A stretch of 64,000 bases of DNA, taken from the NCBI RefSeq assembly GCF_037126465.1, contig NC_088204.1, forward strand, positions 60,867,771 to 60,931,770, in the 5' to 3' direction. This stretch comes from Ornithodoros turicata (taxonomy: Eukaryota; Arthropoda; Arachnida; Ixodida; Argasidae). A model generated the notes under the pieces. The model did no database searches. It saw only the letters and a program-made list of their open reading frames with translations, and was not told the origin of the DNA. The translations under genes and the position numbers were made by a program. Within the stretch, counting starts at the first letter, position 1; every line of letters starts with the position of its first letter. Below are positions 34,032 to 44,996 of this stretch, piece by piece.

Positions 34032-34238
34032 GGTTCCATGACATTTCGTCGAACTCGGTTTCATCGAGCGCCATTGGAAATGGACGTTTCATCGAACGCC
34101 GATTCTTCGAACGCCGTTTCATCGAATCTGTGGCCGCCGCTTTTTCTTGCGGCAACGTGTGAAAGACGTAAAAGGCTCCCCTGACCTAACCTTGGTCAGG
34201 CGTCGATGAAACGGCGTTCGATGAAATGGGCGGACACC
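34032..34238. mobile_element. Mutator-like fold-back MITE with TTCATCGAACGCCG repeats
   Basis: Exact 9-bp target duplication ATGTCAAGG at 34023-34031 and 34239-34247. Ends GGTTCCATGACATTTCGTCG and, in mirror, GGTGTCCGCCCATTTCATCG. Repeated TTTCATCGAACGCCG units in both arms. A 9-bp duplication fits Mutator-like elements; the superfamily is inference. 207 bp. Confidence 0.75.
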
Positions 34239-34585
34239 ATGTCAAGGTTGTAAGCCCCGTTTTCGTGAGATTATACTACGGTATAGTCCTCTGCTGTGAG
34301 CGTGAGAAATACCGCACGCTGTTACGAGAATCTGTAGAGATTACCTCCAGAAGAAATGTCGTCAGCAACCCTTCCCTCATTCCCCATGCCCCCCCCCCCC
34401 CACCCCTTTCGGCGATTGTTGAACACATAGGTCGGAACTTGTCGAATAAAGTAAGGATTTGTTTTGTTGGCCCTTCCGTCTTCCGTACCCTTTCGGCTTC
34501 CTCTAGTATGAATCCCTTCTCACACTGAAACAATAAAAAACTAATCACTTTCTGTGGGTTGCGCAGTCCGCACGGTCGCGAATGA

Positions 34586-34662
34586 GGTGTCCGCCCAATT
34601 CATCAAACGCCGTTTCGTCGACGCCGTTTCATCGAATGCCGTTTCACTCAGCACATCACCAT
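34586..34662. mobile_element. Half element of the same GGTGTCCGCCC family
   Basis: GGTGTCCGCCCAATTCATC, then four CGCCGTTTCATCGA-type units. No opposite end was seen before 35 kb. Confidence 0.65.
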
Positions 34663-35670
34663 GTGACTTGTACAAGACATGCACATACGTTTCCGGGTCA
34701 GCAAGCAGAAAATGTTTGTGTTTCCGCACGATAACTTTGATATTTGACAGCATATTGTCTTGCCTATTCAATTGCACAGTTTCATAACGGTGTTCCTGAC
34801 CACTGCTACGATCTAGTGTATAGGATAATCGATCAAGTAAATTGTACTGGGTGACTCGTTCCATATGAACGTCCATTTTACTCGTCACTCAAATCGGTTT
34901 GCGCCCAAACAAAAATTGAGGAGCGGTCTTGATAGCATAACAGAATGATAGATGGTAATTAGTTCCGATCAAGCTATCTATTGCCAGACTACAAAAATAT
35001 ACAAATACTTTGAAAATAGACTGAAGTCTACGGTGTAAGCTATTGAAGAACGTTGATTATTTAAATATTTGTTTGCGCGTTCTGGATGTGTCTTCGTCGA
35101 ATATCCTCGTGAAACTTAGTCCCACAATGAAAAATGAAGTGTCGAGGAAAAAATAATTAAACGAAAGCATTAAATAAAGCGCCCACGTGTTTGTGGCAAT
35201 GAGCAGATACAATGGAGTAAGGCATCACACGCGCTGTAGATGATGACCACTGGACGGATTATTATTTATCAATTTTTACAAACTCCCCATTGAAGTTAAT
35301 CTGGTTGGAAGGACACCCTTATAGTCGTTTGGTTGCTGTATTTTGCTTCTCAGTTGTTTGTCGTTTCAGAAAGCATATACTGTGAAAAAAAAAGACGTGT
35401 CTTTCTCAAGGATGGAAGGTTAAGCGTGGATTTCGTAATGTTTTATCATAAAACATTTATTTCGGCGTACAGCCGATATATCGAAGGCATAAAAACAGAT
35501 GTGTAGCTGTCGTGGGGCATTACTTAAGTAATTAGGCTGTCCTTTATTAAAGATCCGATAAGTCATACTTTGGGTTAATTCAAACAATCTTGAAATTTTG
35601 TGCGGAAAGCCCAATGAAAGGCAAGACGCCGTAGACCGCGTGAGAGAGGAGGAAAGCGGCGATCCTCAAA
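34663..35670. other. Intergenic sequence without recognised features
   Basis: An antisense open frame across 34541-34888 includes the half element above and shows no recognised motif. The rest is AT-rich, with no element ends. Confidence 0.3.
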
Positions 35671-35671
35671 G

Positions 35672-35721
35672 GTTCGCACTAGAGTCACTAAATAGTGACT
35701 TAGTGACTCTAGTTCGCACTA
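35672..35721. repeat. Micro-palindrome flanked by 10-bp direct repeats
   Basis: GTTCGCACTA at 35672-35681 and 35712-35721 flank 30 bp that fold as GAGTCACTAA / TTAGTGACTC. The pairing extends into the direct repeats (ACTAGAGTCACTAA / TTAGTGACTCTAGT). Confidence 0.85.
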
Positions 35722-36043
35722 CTTTTTCTAAGTATATGGGCTTTAACGCAACCAGCCCAACCCGCAACCCTCTGCGTTCGCGCCCGCCCTAGCATGGAAA
35801 TGTGGAGATTCTGTCGTCACGCTTTTTCTGTTGTTTTCTCCCCACATCGGTTCCACCAACGCCGTCGCAAATGTAGTCGCGGTATCGCCAGCCCGGTTTC
35901 AATACGCACGCGGAGTTGGCAGTGTGCACATTTTGAAGCATAATCTTTTTACAGCAGAGGGAAGGCCTAACATCCGGCCATGTGCTGGCAAAATATTAAA
36001 GAAATCAAAAGGGGCTTTTTTGGTAGATGGACTATAGCTAGGG

Positions 36044-36491
36044 AGTGACTTTTTCGGGTTAAATGCCTTTCTCAGATTCGGGGGGTAAAAATCGGGCGCT
36101 ATTTTTAAATCTGTAATTCGTGGAGAAATCGGGCGATAATTGTGCCTTCGGGCGTTATCGGGTGTTTTTGTTTCTCCTCTTCTCTATTAATTCCTTTCCT
36201 AATCTCTCTCTCTCTTTTTTTTTTCCTTTTTTTTTGTGTGTGTGTGGGATTGTGATCTACCAGCGGTAGTCCCCAAAGGCATAGACAGTGTTGACACACA
36301 TGGTGTATTGCTGGGAACGTAAGTAACCCATTCTTACACGTGGCGACCCTTGTTCGTCTTCAGTGGAAACGTCACTTGAGGATTTCACAGTGACAGGAAT
36401 TCGGAGAGAAATCGGGATTAACCCGAATTGATTGGAGGTCAGTTCGGGGGAAATAACCGGGCGGAATCGGGCTTAACCCGAAAAAGTCACT
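36044..36491. mobile_element. MITE with AGTGACTTTTTCGGGTTAA ends
   Basis: Left end at 36044 and mirror TTAACCCGAAAAAGTCACT ending at 36491. Several ATCGGGCG and CGGGTTAA-like motifs near both ends. Clear 19-bp inverted ends but no target duplication seen. Motif style resembles the TAGAGCCTGAAG family at 54659. Confidence 0.7.
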
Positions 36492-36976
36492 TGTTTTTTG
36501 TCCTTGTTTTTTCGAAAGATGCCCAAATTTTTGCTTGTTTCAACTGACATTTACGGAAGGTACACTCATGATAGACGTATGAAATCAAAGGGCATTAAAA
36601 TATGATCAAATTGATGCAAGTATAGCAATAAGGGGCAACTACAGCCCAGAGAAATTACGCCTTGAAGTTGGAACAGAATTGCGCTCTAGAGCATGTTCGT
36701 ACTGTTCTTTCTTTCTTTATTTCTTTTTTTTTGGTATCACAGGGCATTTTAACTGCACGCCAAAACTCAAGCTTTGCCTACTGTCCAGGCATAAAAATTT
36801 CGCGTGATTATCCTTTAAAACTCTGGAGACATCAGCGTGCAAAAATGGCAAAAGTGAAACACTCAAATTCGGGGCTACATGTCCTTGATTTTTTATCACA
36901 AAAACTATTCGGTGAAAATCATTCGTTTTACCGTCGTTTATAAGATGAGTTTCTCAGTTTACTGAGCGCTCAGTTT

Positions 36977-38380
36977 ACAAGCATTTGCCGGGAAGAATGC
37001 ACCTCCACCCGATTGGACATTGTGTATGACGTCATGCTCAAACCTCATTGGAGAAAATCGCCGGCAGCGTCGTCTGCTGCATGGTCCGCTGTCTGTTTAG
37101 CTCCGTGTCCGCGTTTTTGTGTAATTGGTGTGTGAACTACGTTGTTTCAGGATTGTATCGAAGTTTTCCAGTGTAGGAGCGGGGAAAAGGGTGCTCAAGT
37201 CGCAAAAGTCATGCAGGATTGGGAATCACTGCTTCGCTTCGATGTGTGTAACACGAGAGGAAGGAACCGCTGGTGCACGAGTGAAGGTGCGGGAACAGCA
37301 CACAAGACATAGTGTTGACCCACACTGTTTCAGCTGTCACCCAACGAAAAGCAAGGACTGCAGGTATGGTGTGCTGCAGTGACAGAGTGTATTTCATATT
37401 ATAAAACAACACGTACATAGGGTCTGACTCTGACCATTCAGCCGATGCCACCCTGTCCATCAACAATTAATTCCTGCGAATAACGATAATCTATTGTGAG
37501 ACGATGGAGAATAACGTGTGTTTATCCTGTACCCATTTTGAGTGCACACTGTTTAGTTGCATGTGTATATACATACGTGATGTAAACTTCATATCAAAGA
37601 AATAGTAAGGTGTGGGAGACTGAAGAATACTTATATCATAGTTTTACACTTTTGATTGCAAGCAACCTGCTGGACAAAGGCCAATGTCAGCTGGACAAAA
37701 TTACCAACTATGCCCAAACCTGTGAGTAGCGTCCCATTTCACCCCGAATTGTGGGTTTCAAAGATAGCACCGAATCCATGCCCCCCAAATGCAGGAAAAT
37801 TTTAAATTTCCTGAGGAAAGTTTTAACACCAAATATTTCCAAGGCACGCAAAAAGGGTACAGCAATAAACACACGTCATTGTCCATCGTCTCAGAATAAA
37901 TTATCGTTATTCGCACGAATTAATTGTTGATGGACGGAGTGGCATCGGGTATAACTTAAATGGTCAGACCATTTTATGATATGAAAAACAGTCTGTCACT
38001 GCAGTACACCATACCTGCAATCCTTGCACTTTCGTTGGATGACAGCTGAAAACAGTGTGGGTCAACACTATGTCTTGTGTGCTGTTCCTGCACCTTCACT
38101 CGTGCACCAGCGCTTCCTTCCTCTCGTGTTACACCTATCGAAGCGAAGCAGTAACCTCCTATCCTGCATGACTTTTGCGACTCGAGCATCCTTTTCCCCA
38201 TTCCTACACTCGAAAAATTTGACGCAATCCTGAAACCACGTGGTTCACACAAACAAGCGGGAGAGCTGCAGACCATGCAGCAGACGACGCTGCCGGCGAT
38301 TTTCTCCAATGAGGTTTGAGCATGACGTCATACTCAATGTCCAATCGGGTGGAGGTGCATTCCTCCCGGCAAACGCTTGT
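36977..38380. mobile_element. Long fold-back element, 8-bp target duplication
   Basis: CTCAGTTT at 36969-36976 and 38381-38388. Ends ACAAGCATTTGCCGGGA and mirror TCCCGGCAAACGCTTGT. Arms extend about 450-600 bp with high similarity (GATTTTCTCCAATGAGG, CATGCAGGATTGGG, TGTGGGTCAACACTATG and others in mirror). The small central part (37480-37870) is unpaired. 8-bp duplications fit hAT or P superfamilies; no transposase was recognised. Confidence 0.8.
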
Positions 38381-38390
38381 CTCAGTTTAG

Positions 38391-39049
38391 CCCTAAAGGG
38401 ACAGTCCGGGAAAACCGGAAGTTCATTTTTTCCAACTGCCACGGAAGCTTACATGCTGGGTGGAAAGTTTCAGCTCACAAAATGGCGTGGTTTTCGAGAT
38501 ATCGAATAAAAAATACTCCTCTGAAGACATCCGGTTTCGTTTTTCTCCCTCGCATATTCCTTGCCCCAAGGATCCTCTATGTATGTCAGCTGTCACGTGA
38601 GCATCACGTCCCCAATGGACAAAGTGGAGCGGAGGACTGCGCCGTTGCTGGGAATGCAGAGAGGTGTTTTTGTCTATGAGTGTACTGAACAGAAGGCTAC
38701 ATCGTGATACCTGTGTTTACATTGACGCTACTCTGCATTTTAGTCTACATAAAGCGTGATTGCTACTCAACAACATCATAATGGACAAATGCTAGCACGC
38801 AACAATAAACTATCGCGCAAACAGGCATGCGCAAGTCACGTGCGGCATTGCTCTTATGCACGTCACGCGAGAGCTCGCTGCGGCCTTTACTCGGGACCAA
38901 CTAGAAAAAAGTCATAGAAAAAAGTCGATTATAAATCGTGCGATACGATTTCTTCTGAAATATTTTGCACAGTTGTTGTGAGGAGTATTAGAAATCATAA
39001 GGCGGTGTTTCCCAGACCTATGTTTTCGACCGGACTGTCACTTTAAGGG
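38391..39049. mobile_element. TTAA-type element with CCCTTAAAGGGACAGTCC-like ends
   Basis: Left CCCTAAAGGGACAGTCCGG, right CCGGACTGTCACTTTAAGGG. TTAA is intact on the right (39043-39046), CTAA on the left. No coding region recognised. Abuts the next element directly, sharing GGG. Confidence 0.6.
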
Positions 39050-41129
39050 CACGTGTGGTCGCGGTAACCTAAATTCCGATGACGCGGTGACAGCGAACCA
39101 TACTGCGTAGTTTTGACAATTATTATTTATGGATGTGTCATTACCAAATTTTTGGCCAGTTCGTCGTTTCGCTCCGCTCTTATGCGTGAACATTGCCTCA
39201 GCTCATGAAAAAGGAAAGAAATGTTGCTGCTTTTGTTCTACTCCTCGCACTGAAATAAATCATTTAAAATAATTGTACTGTGTGTGTATGTTTCGTTTTT
39301 GTAAGGGTTCCGGGACGTTTGGTTGAAAGCCGTTTGATCGAACACCGTTTGATCGAAATGGCAGCGGTCGTTTGACCGATTTTTTTATTCGTTCGCTTGG
39401 AGCGTTGATGAAACAAAACAGAAGAAGAAAACAACAAAAGAAAGCTTCAGTTCTAAATGCTGTTATCCTAAGGAATATTTCACTATGTGTAGTCCGCTTG
39501 CCCATAAACACATGCCTCACCCTAATCCACTTTTTCGCATCTTGAAGGCGATCCGATGGCGTGGGTTGTTCACCCTATCCTATTCGACAACTTGATAGGT
39601 TTCTCCTCTCTGACAGATAGTGACTAAACATGGCATACATGCCTTTCACGCTTAGTCCCCCAACACTTGTCAAATAATAATTGATGTCAATTCTCAAATA
39701 ATCAACATTTTTGACAAATATATAAATCAAATAAATAAATGATATTTTTGAATGATTTATTCGCGTCGAACGAGGACAAATTTTAACAACGTATTATTAA
39801 TGTTTGTAGTTAACTGACCATGGTTTGGAGAAACGACAGTTTTAGTTTATTTACTACATCACCATTACCTATTTGTTGTGGTTTAGTTTATTTACTTTCC
39901 GCCTATGTGCAAGTGAATCTAAATTTGGTTCATCCAACATACATGTAACCGAAGAATCCCTTCGAAACCTAGACAATATAAGCCGGGGAGCAGATCTTTG
40001 TACTTTGTCTTTTTTTTTTTTTTTTCATGGCGTGGATGTGTAGGTATCTCAGACTGCAGATGCATACTCTAAACAAGGTTGAACAAAGGCTTTATATGGC
40101 TGTTAATATAATATCTTTCTTTTATACTATGGCGAAAAATCCTTCTTAGCATTCACAGACTTCGAGTGCCTTTCGCGCACATATCACTATCCCATTTCGG
40201 ATCGTTCCCTTTGAATTTGTCGCCATCAATGAAAAGGGTGCCCAGGAGAAGCAGAGACTATTGGCTGCTCCCAACTTGAGGCCATTTTCTTCAATATGTG
40301 TCCTACTGGTTCGCGGGACACTTCAGCATTGTTCTATTCAATTCAATTCAATTTAATTCAATTTTATTTTCCTTTCGGATGGGAGAGAGTAAAAAGCCAG
40401 AAGGCTGTGCTGTTCGTGGATGACAAAGGTCTGCAAATAACCAGTGGTCTACCCTCTTTAGCTGAAAAAAAAAAAGAAGCAAGAAACAAAAAAACAGAGG
40501 ACACTGATTGCCTGCTCCGTATGCTAGACTCAAAAGTTAAAGGTAAAAAAAGTGCTAAGGACACGCTGCAAGCTTTGAACTACCCTTCGAACAAACGTCT
40601 TTCGAACAAACGGCGTCGATCAAACGGATTTCGATCAAACGGCTTTCGACCAAGCGGCGTTCGATCAAATGGGCGGACACCTTCCGTAACTACTTTCAAA
40701 AAGAAAAAAGAAACGAAACACACAGTACAGTTATTTCAAATGATTTATTTCTGTGCGAGGAGTATAGAACAAGCAGCAACATTTCTTTCCTTTTTACATG
40801 CTTTTGTAACTACTTACAAAACAAAACACACACACACACAGTACAATTATTTTATTCCGTGACTACTTACAACAAGAAAGAAAAAGACACACACACAGTG
40901 CAATCATTTTAAACGATTTATTTCAGTGCGAGGAGTAGAACAAACGCAGCAACATTTATTTCCTTTTTCATGAGCTGAGGCAATGTTCACGCATAAGAGC
41001 GGAGCGAAACCTCGAACTGGCCAAAAAGTTTGCAATGACACATCCATTAAGCATAATCGTCAAAACTACGCAGTATGGTTCGTTGTCGCCGCGTCATCGG
41101 TATTTAGGTTACCTCGACCACACGTGCCC
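39047..41129. mobile_element. 2.1-kb inverted-repeat element with GGGCACGTGTGG ends
   Basis: The left arm (39047-39305) and right arm (about 40870-41129) mirror each other: ACGTGTGGTCGCGGTAACC and mirror, CTCTTATGCGTGAACATTG and mirror, CTCGCACTGAAATAAATC and mirror. The right arm's inner part is partly triplicated (40700-40960). The interior carries the GTTTGATCGAA element (39317-40682). No transposase. Confidence 0.7.
39317..40682. mobile_element. Fold-back element with CCGTTTGATCGAA repeats, nested in the 2.1-kb element
   Basis: The left arm has GTTTGATCGAACACCG units near 39308-39380. The right arm has the mirror CGGATTTCGATCAAACGG units ending GGGCGGACACC at 40682. The GGTGTCCGCCC end equals that of 34032-34238 and 34586. 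Flanks show a partial duplication (TTTTGTAAG versus TTCCGTAAC). Confidence 0.65.
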
Positions 41130-41282
41130 TTACCGAGCGCCAATGTTGCGACTTGCGAGAGCAGAGGCTGCGGGTCAGCTTCAAGGTCGTAGCTAAGCAA
41201 ACGACAGCAGATCACATATCCCGAGCCGAGCTAGGGAGCCTCCATGGGTTGTTGCGGCTTCTCCGCTTTTCAGGGAGGAGAC

Positions 41283-41420
41283 ACCCTTTAACCAGGGTTG
41301 CCACCGGGCCGGTATTATACCGGCACGGCCGGTTATTTGCTCGCTGTGGCGGTTGCCGGTAGGAAGGTGATACCGGCAGCCTTTTGCCGGTATTTGTGAC
41401 TCAAGACCTTTCATAGGGGC
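41283..41420. repeat. CCGGTA-rich repeat with CAGGGTTGCCACCGG end
   Basis: CAGGGTTGCCACCGGGCCGG, then several GCCGGTATT or ATACCGGC units to 41395. A lone CCGGTATTTTTCACTA recurs at 41685. Probably one end of a hAT-type MITE; the partner end is unclear. Confidence 0.5.
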
Positions 41421-41571
41421 TTTTGCGGGATTTTCGCTCCGACATTCCAGTACTTGAATAAATCTGGAGCACAGACCCAACTCCGCGCAGTCACCAGTTG
41501 TTTCCTTAGTTATTCATTATTATTATCATTATTATTACACGCAGGAACACGTTTCCTCGTATTGTCTTGAG

Positions 41572-41598
41572 CTCTCTCTCTCTCTCTCTCTCTCTCAT
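41572..41598. repeat. (CT)n microsatellite
   Basis: About 12 CT units. Confidence 0.85.
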
Positions 41599-42179
41599 TT
41601 TCTGTGTGTGCTCTTCCATCCCTCTTCCACTTCCCTTTCCTGCGATCTTTTCCCTTTCCCTCTATTCCACATCCTCTCCCTCAGCCGGTATTTTTCACTA
41701 CGAAAGGTAGCCTTTCCTCCTCGCCCTCGCGCGGAGCGCGCATTTTGACTCCCAACTTGCTAGCGCTGCCCATTGCCCGCTGTGCATTTGCGCGTTCGAG
41801 CGGCCATCCGGAACGTGTACACGCAAGTGATTGCATTTCTTCTGTATCTTAGCGTCATTGCACGTTTTGGGAACAAATATCGCAACTCATCCCCCCGGAA
41901 TTTAAATCCAGCGTGCAACAAGCGTGTCAGAACTGCCTCTTTTACTGCTTTCACGAGTCATTTGTTTCTCTCGTTGCATCGGTGCTTGCGTCTGGAAGAA
42001 GATTATTGCACTCTTTACAAATCTCGGGTAATACCAGTGTTCCATCTCATTTTTTCTGCGTGTACCACGTTCGGGTCACAGTTCTTTTGCATCGGACTTT
42101 ACGCATGAAAGTGTTCCGTCTCTATTTTTTCTATTTATTTGAGAACCACTGCTACGGCTCAGTTCATCTCCGTATTGTT

Positions 42180-42485
42180 GGAGAAAGGGATGAAGACAGC
42201 GACCTGGAGGATATATTTATCGAAGAGATAACTGGTGCCGAGTGCGATATCCTGTCACATATCGGCGGGTTTGATCTGAAAAGTGCACTGAAGTCGACGA
42301 GGTTATGCCAATCATGCAACGTCGGATTATGTGCAGAATCTCCGGAAAGCCACAACAAGTTCACTGCGCTTCGTGAACACGTACGTGGTGCAATGAATCT
42401 TCGGTATATTTCGGGCAGCGTAGCACATTTCTTCGTACAATGTGAAGAGGCATTAAGTGCACCTGCGACAGGAGCATGTCGGTAA
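42180..42485 (+). pseudogene. C-terminal fragment of a DNA-transposase-like protein
   Basis: In frame to a TAA at 42483: IEEITGAECDILSHIGGFDL, then C-x-x-C (LCQSCNVGLC) and a late LRYISGSVAHFFVQCEEAL. The order 'E-x-x-I-x-x-Y/H-I-x-G-F/Y, then C-x-x-C' is typical of the C-terminus of THAP/P-like and related arthropod transposases. No catalytic core is present upstream, so it is a remnant. Family assignment from memory is tentative. Confidence 0.4.
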
Positions 42486-43004
42486 AACAACGTCGTTTTC
42501 AAGCAAAACGGGAGCTGGCGTTGAACATATTTCTGTTGTCTGTACACATTCCCATGTTTACTGTTGTAATTCGTTGGTCGAGACACGACTGCGTGTGCAG
42601 CCGCAGTGACGATTAGACAAACGTTACAAAGCATATTAACAACATATTTTACAACCCATGACCAGCTCTACTAGCATATATGACAGTTTTGCTACGCTGG
42701 TATATCCTTCATTCCGCTTTTACCCTCTTCCTGTCGCGAAAAATCGAGAAAAACGCAACCCCGCCGCTGACGCCCAATGCGATGTGGGAGTCAAAATGCC
42801 GACGCTCGTAACAGACGACGGAGTTGTCGCCTCCCTGAAAAGGGGACGCACATGGAGGCTCCCTAAAGCCGAGCGCTACCGGTGCGCCATCTGTTAGGCA
42901 AGAACAAAGGCCGCAGCGCTCCGCCTTCCGAGTCCTCCTATTGGCGCGCATTTTGGAGGCGGAGCCTCCCTCGCTCTTGGTCAGCAAAGTCAAGGATAGT
43001 CCTT

Positions 43005-43665
43005 TCGCCTAATGAGGACCAACATGGCCCCACGAGTCCTCATCCTCACGTGCCCTCACCTCATGAGGGCACTCATGGCCTCACGACCCCTCATCCTCAC
43101 GAGCCCTCGCCTCGTGAATACCCTCATCGCCTGACGTGTCTTCAAGTCGCTAGGAGGCACATGAGCCTCAAAAGAACTTTCCATCATGTTCACATGAGAC
43201 GCTTGCGTTGAGCTACTGCGCCTGTAGTTGGTACTAATGATACTGCGCGGCATTAAACTGTTTATAGTTTTTCGTGCTGTGCTTGGATAAATTTGGTAAC
43301 AGTTGTTACTGTCACAGTGAGGTTTAACGTTAGCGTTTGGCATCAGCAAAGAGGAGCACGAGCCCATCACATCATCTGTGAGGTCCCCCACGAAAGGCCT
43401 CACGGCCTCATCCGTGAGGTTCCTCACAAAGGGACTCACGACCTCATCCGTGAGGCTCCTCACGGAATACGTTGTACCCTCACGCATTGATGGCCTCACG
43501 ACGACTGCCCTCATGAGGGCCCTCAAGGTGGGCCTCATGAGGAACAATGCCTCACGACTGTCCTCGTGAGGAACATTCAGCGTGGTCTGGCCTCACTCAC
43601 CCACACCTCATGATCGTGAGGTGAGGGTGAGGCGTCTTCATGAGTGAGGACGCCCAGCTATGCTC
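43005..43665. mobile_element. CCTCATGAGG-rich fold-back element
   Basis: The left zone (43010-43140) and right zone (43370-43660) contain more than 25 copies of CCTCACG, CTCATGAGG or CGTGAGG. The centre (43190-43370) is AT-rich and unique. The zones mirror each other loosely. A 163-codon antisense frame is a translation of the repeat. Confidence 0.6.
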
Positions 43666-43774
43666 ACAGCTTTTTAAAGAAAAATTTTGTGTCCAGTAAA
43701 AAAATTAAAAACAATTTCTTTAAACATTCAATCATCCATTATGAATGCGAATTAATTCCATAGCAATTTTCAAT

Positions 43775-43930
43775 GTGGGCGAAGTTTGCCACACAGCACG
43801 CTCCCAGCCAACCATCATCCCGATTGACGACGTTCTCTCCCTTGTTTTGATGAAAACTGGGGACGTACGTCATTTCTGTGGCAATTATGAACTGCCACAA
43901 AAATGGCGTACGCCCCCCGTTAAGTTAGTT
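43775..43930. mobile_element. Family P MITE, left half and centre
   Basis: GGGCGAAGTTTGCCACACAG, then GCTCCCAGCCAACCATCATC and the AAAAATGGCGTACGCCCC centre. The right arm is missing. Confidence 0.65.
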
Positions 43931-44940
43931 ATTGAATATAGCCACAAGGTACTATTTTTTATTTGTCCGTAGTCAGGAGATGTATTTGTTTGACAGACAG
44001 TGCGGATGAACATGTCTGAGAAGATTGCAAGGTAAAACGTCTTTGAATTGGAGCAACACCGATCCATTTTTCGAGATAATACCTTTATTCGTGCGTGTGT
44101 GCATATTACGGGACATAGTAATAATTTTTTGTTCGTTGGATTTTTAGTAAAAAATGATTGGCCTGCTGACCTTGACCTTCTGCTGTCCCACATTTCCCCG
44201 CAAACCTCTAGTTAAAAAGTAATGAGGAATTTTATGTAATTATTAAGCTAGTAGTTACATGCTCTCGTCGAGTATAGTGTCCGTCAGGCCGTATAACTGA
44301 GCCTGTAATGAGCTACTCTCATAACATTTTTTATTAAAAATCCGTAACGGATAAAAACATTTTGGGTAGCACTTCCCCTATTCCAATAGTCTCGTGCGTT
44401 CATTCGTCAATACACGACGTTTATGGGCTTATGCATCAATCGTGATGAATAAAACGATATTTGGAAAAATTAGTTTTCCAAAAGACTCCCCAGAATGACT
44501 CCCCATCGAGGATGAAGAATATGGATGGCGTAGAATCTTCCTTGGTGGATAACGGCCAGCGTCTGAGGAAGAAGACAGAGACACTACCGATATTTTTGAA
44601 GAGGCGTGATGTGTATTTTTTTTTATTCATCATTACTTTGTCATCTACAATAAATCCCACACCTTGCGTAACAACGTATAGTCGTTCTAAACAGCGCGGT
44701 TATTTTGCGTTGATGTTGAACCGATGCGATGTTACAGCAGACGACGCATAAGTCGACGTTTGAAAACTGGCGCCATCTATTTAAGATAGGCTCAAACAGA
44801 TTTTTTTTAAACATTCATCTCTGAATGGTATCGCGCGTTGCTCGCGCCCATACCTATGCTTTCAAACAGCTGCAGCAGTTCTGCGACGATTTAGTGTAAT
44901 GTGTTCAAGCTCTACGCTCGATAAGCGAACTTAGCAGCCC
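43931..44940. other. Intergenic sequence with a scrap of the 27.7-kb palindrome family
   Basis: 44210-44360 matches the 28350-28530 arm (AATTTTATGTAATTATTAAG, AGTTACATGCTCTCGTCGAG, GTCAGGCCGTATAACTGA). The rest shows no feature. Confidence 0.45.
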
Positions 44941-44965
44941 GAGCCACCCGAGCGGTGAAAGATTG

Positions 44966-44996
44966 TGACGTCAAAAACCAACCTGACCGGTACACG
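44966..44996 (+). promoter_or_regulatory. Candidate CRE and near-ERSE element upstream of the calumenin-like gene
   Basis: TGACGTCA (44966-44973) is a perfect CRE/ATF palindrome. It is followed by CCAAC-N9-ACACG (44978-44996), which differs from the ER-stress element CCAAT-N9-CCACG at one base in each half. The position, just 5' of a probable first exon of an ER-lumen protein gene, makes it plausible. No function can be shown from sequence alone. Confidence 0.4.

Noticed and set aside
34541..34888. 115-codon antisense open frame
   Set aside because: Crosses the GGTGTCCGCCC half element, with no family resemblance recognised.
40296..40862. 188-codon open frame on the plus strand
   Set aside because: Its second half translates the GATCAAACGG repeat arm (RSNGFRSNGFRPSG...) and poly-A tracts. 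No domain, and it spans element boundaries.
41913..42179. N-terminal half of the 190-codon frame as part of the transposase remnant
   Set aside because: Residues before about 42180 are low-complexity Phe/Leu/Ser-rich with no family resemblance; only the later part is annotated.
43056..43547. 163-codon antisense open frame with repeated SLTDE-like units
   Set aside because: A direct translation of the CCTCACG/CCTCATGAGG repeat block; periodicity comes from DNA repeats.
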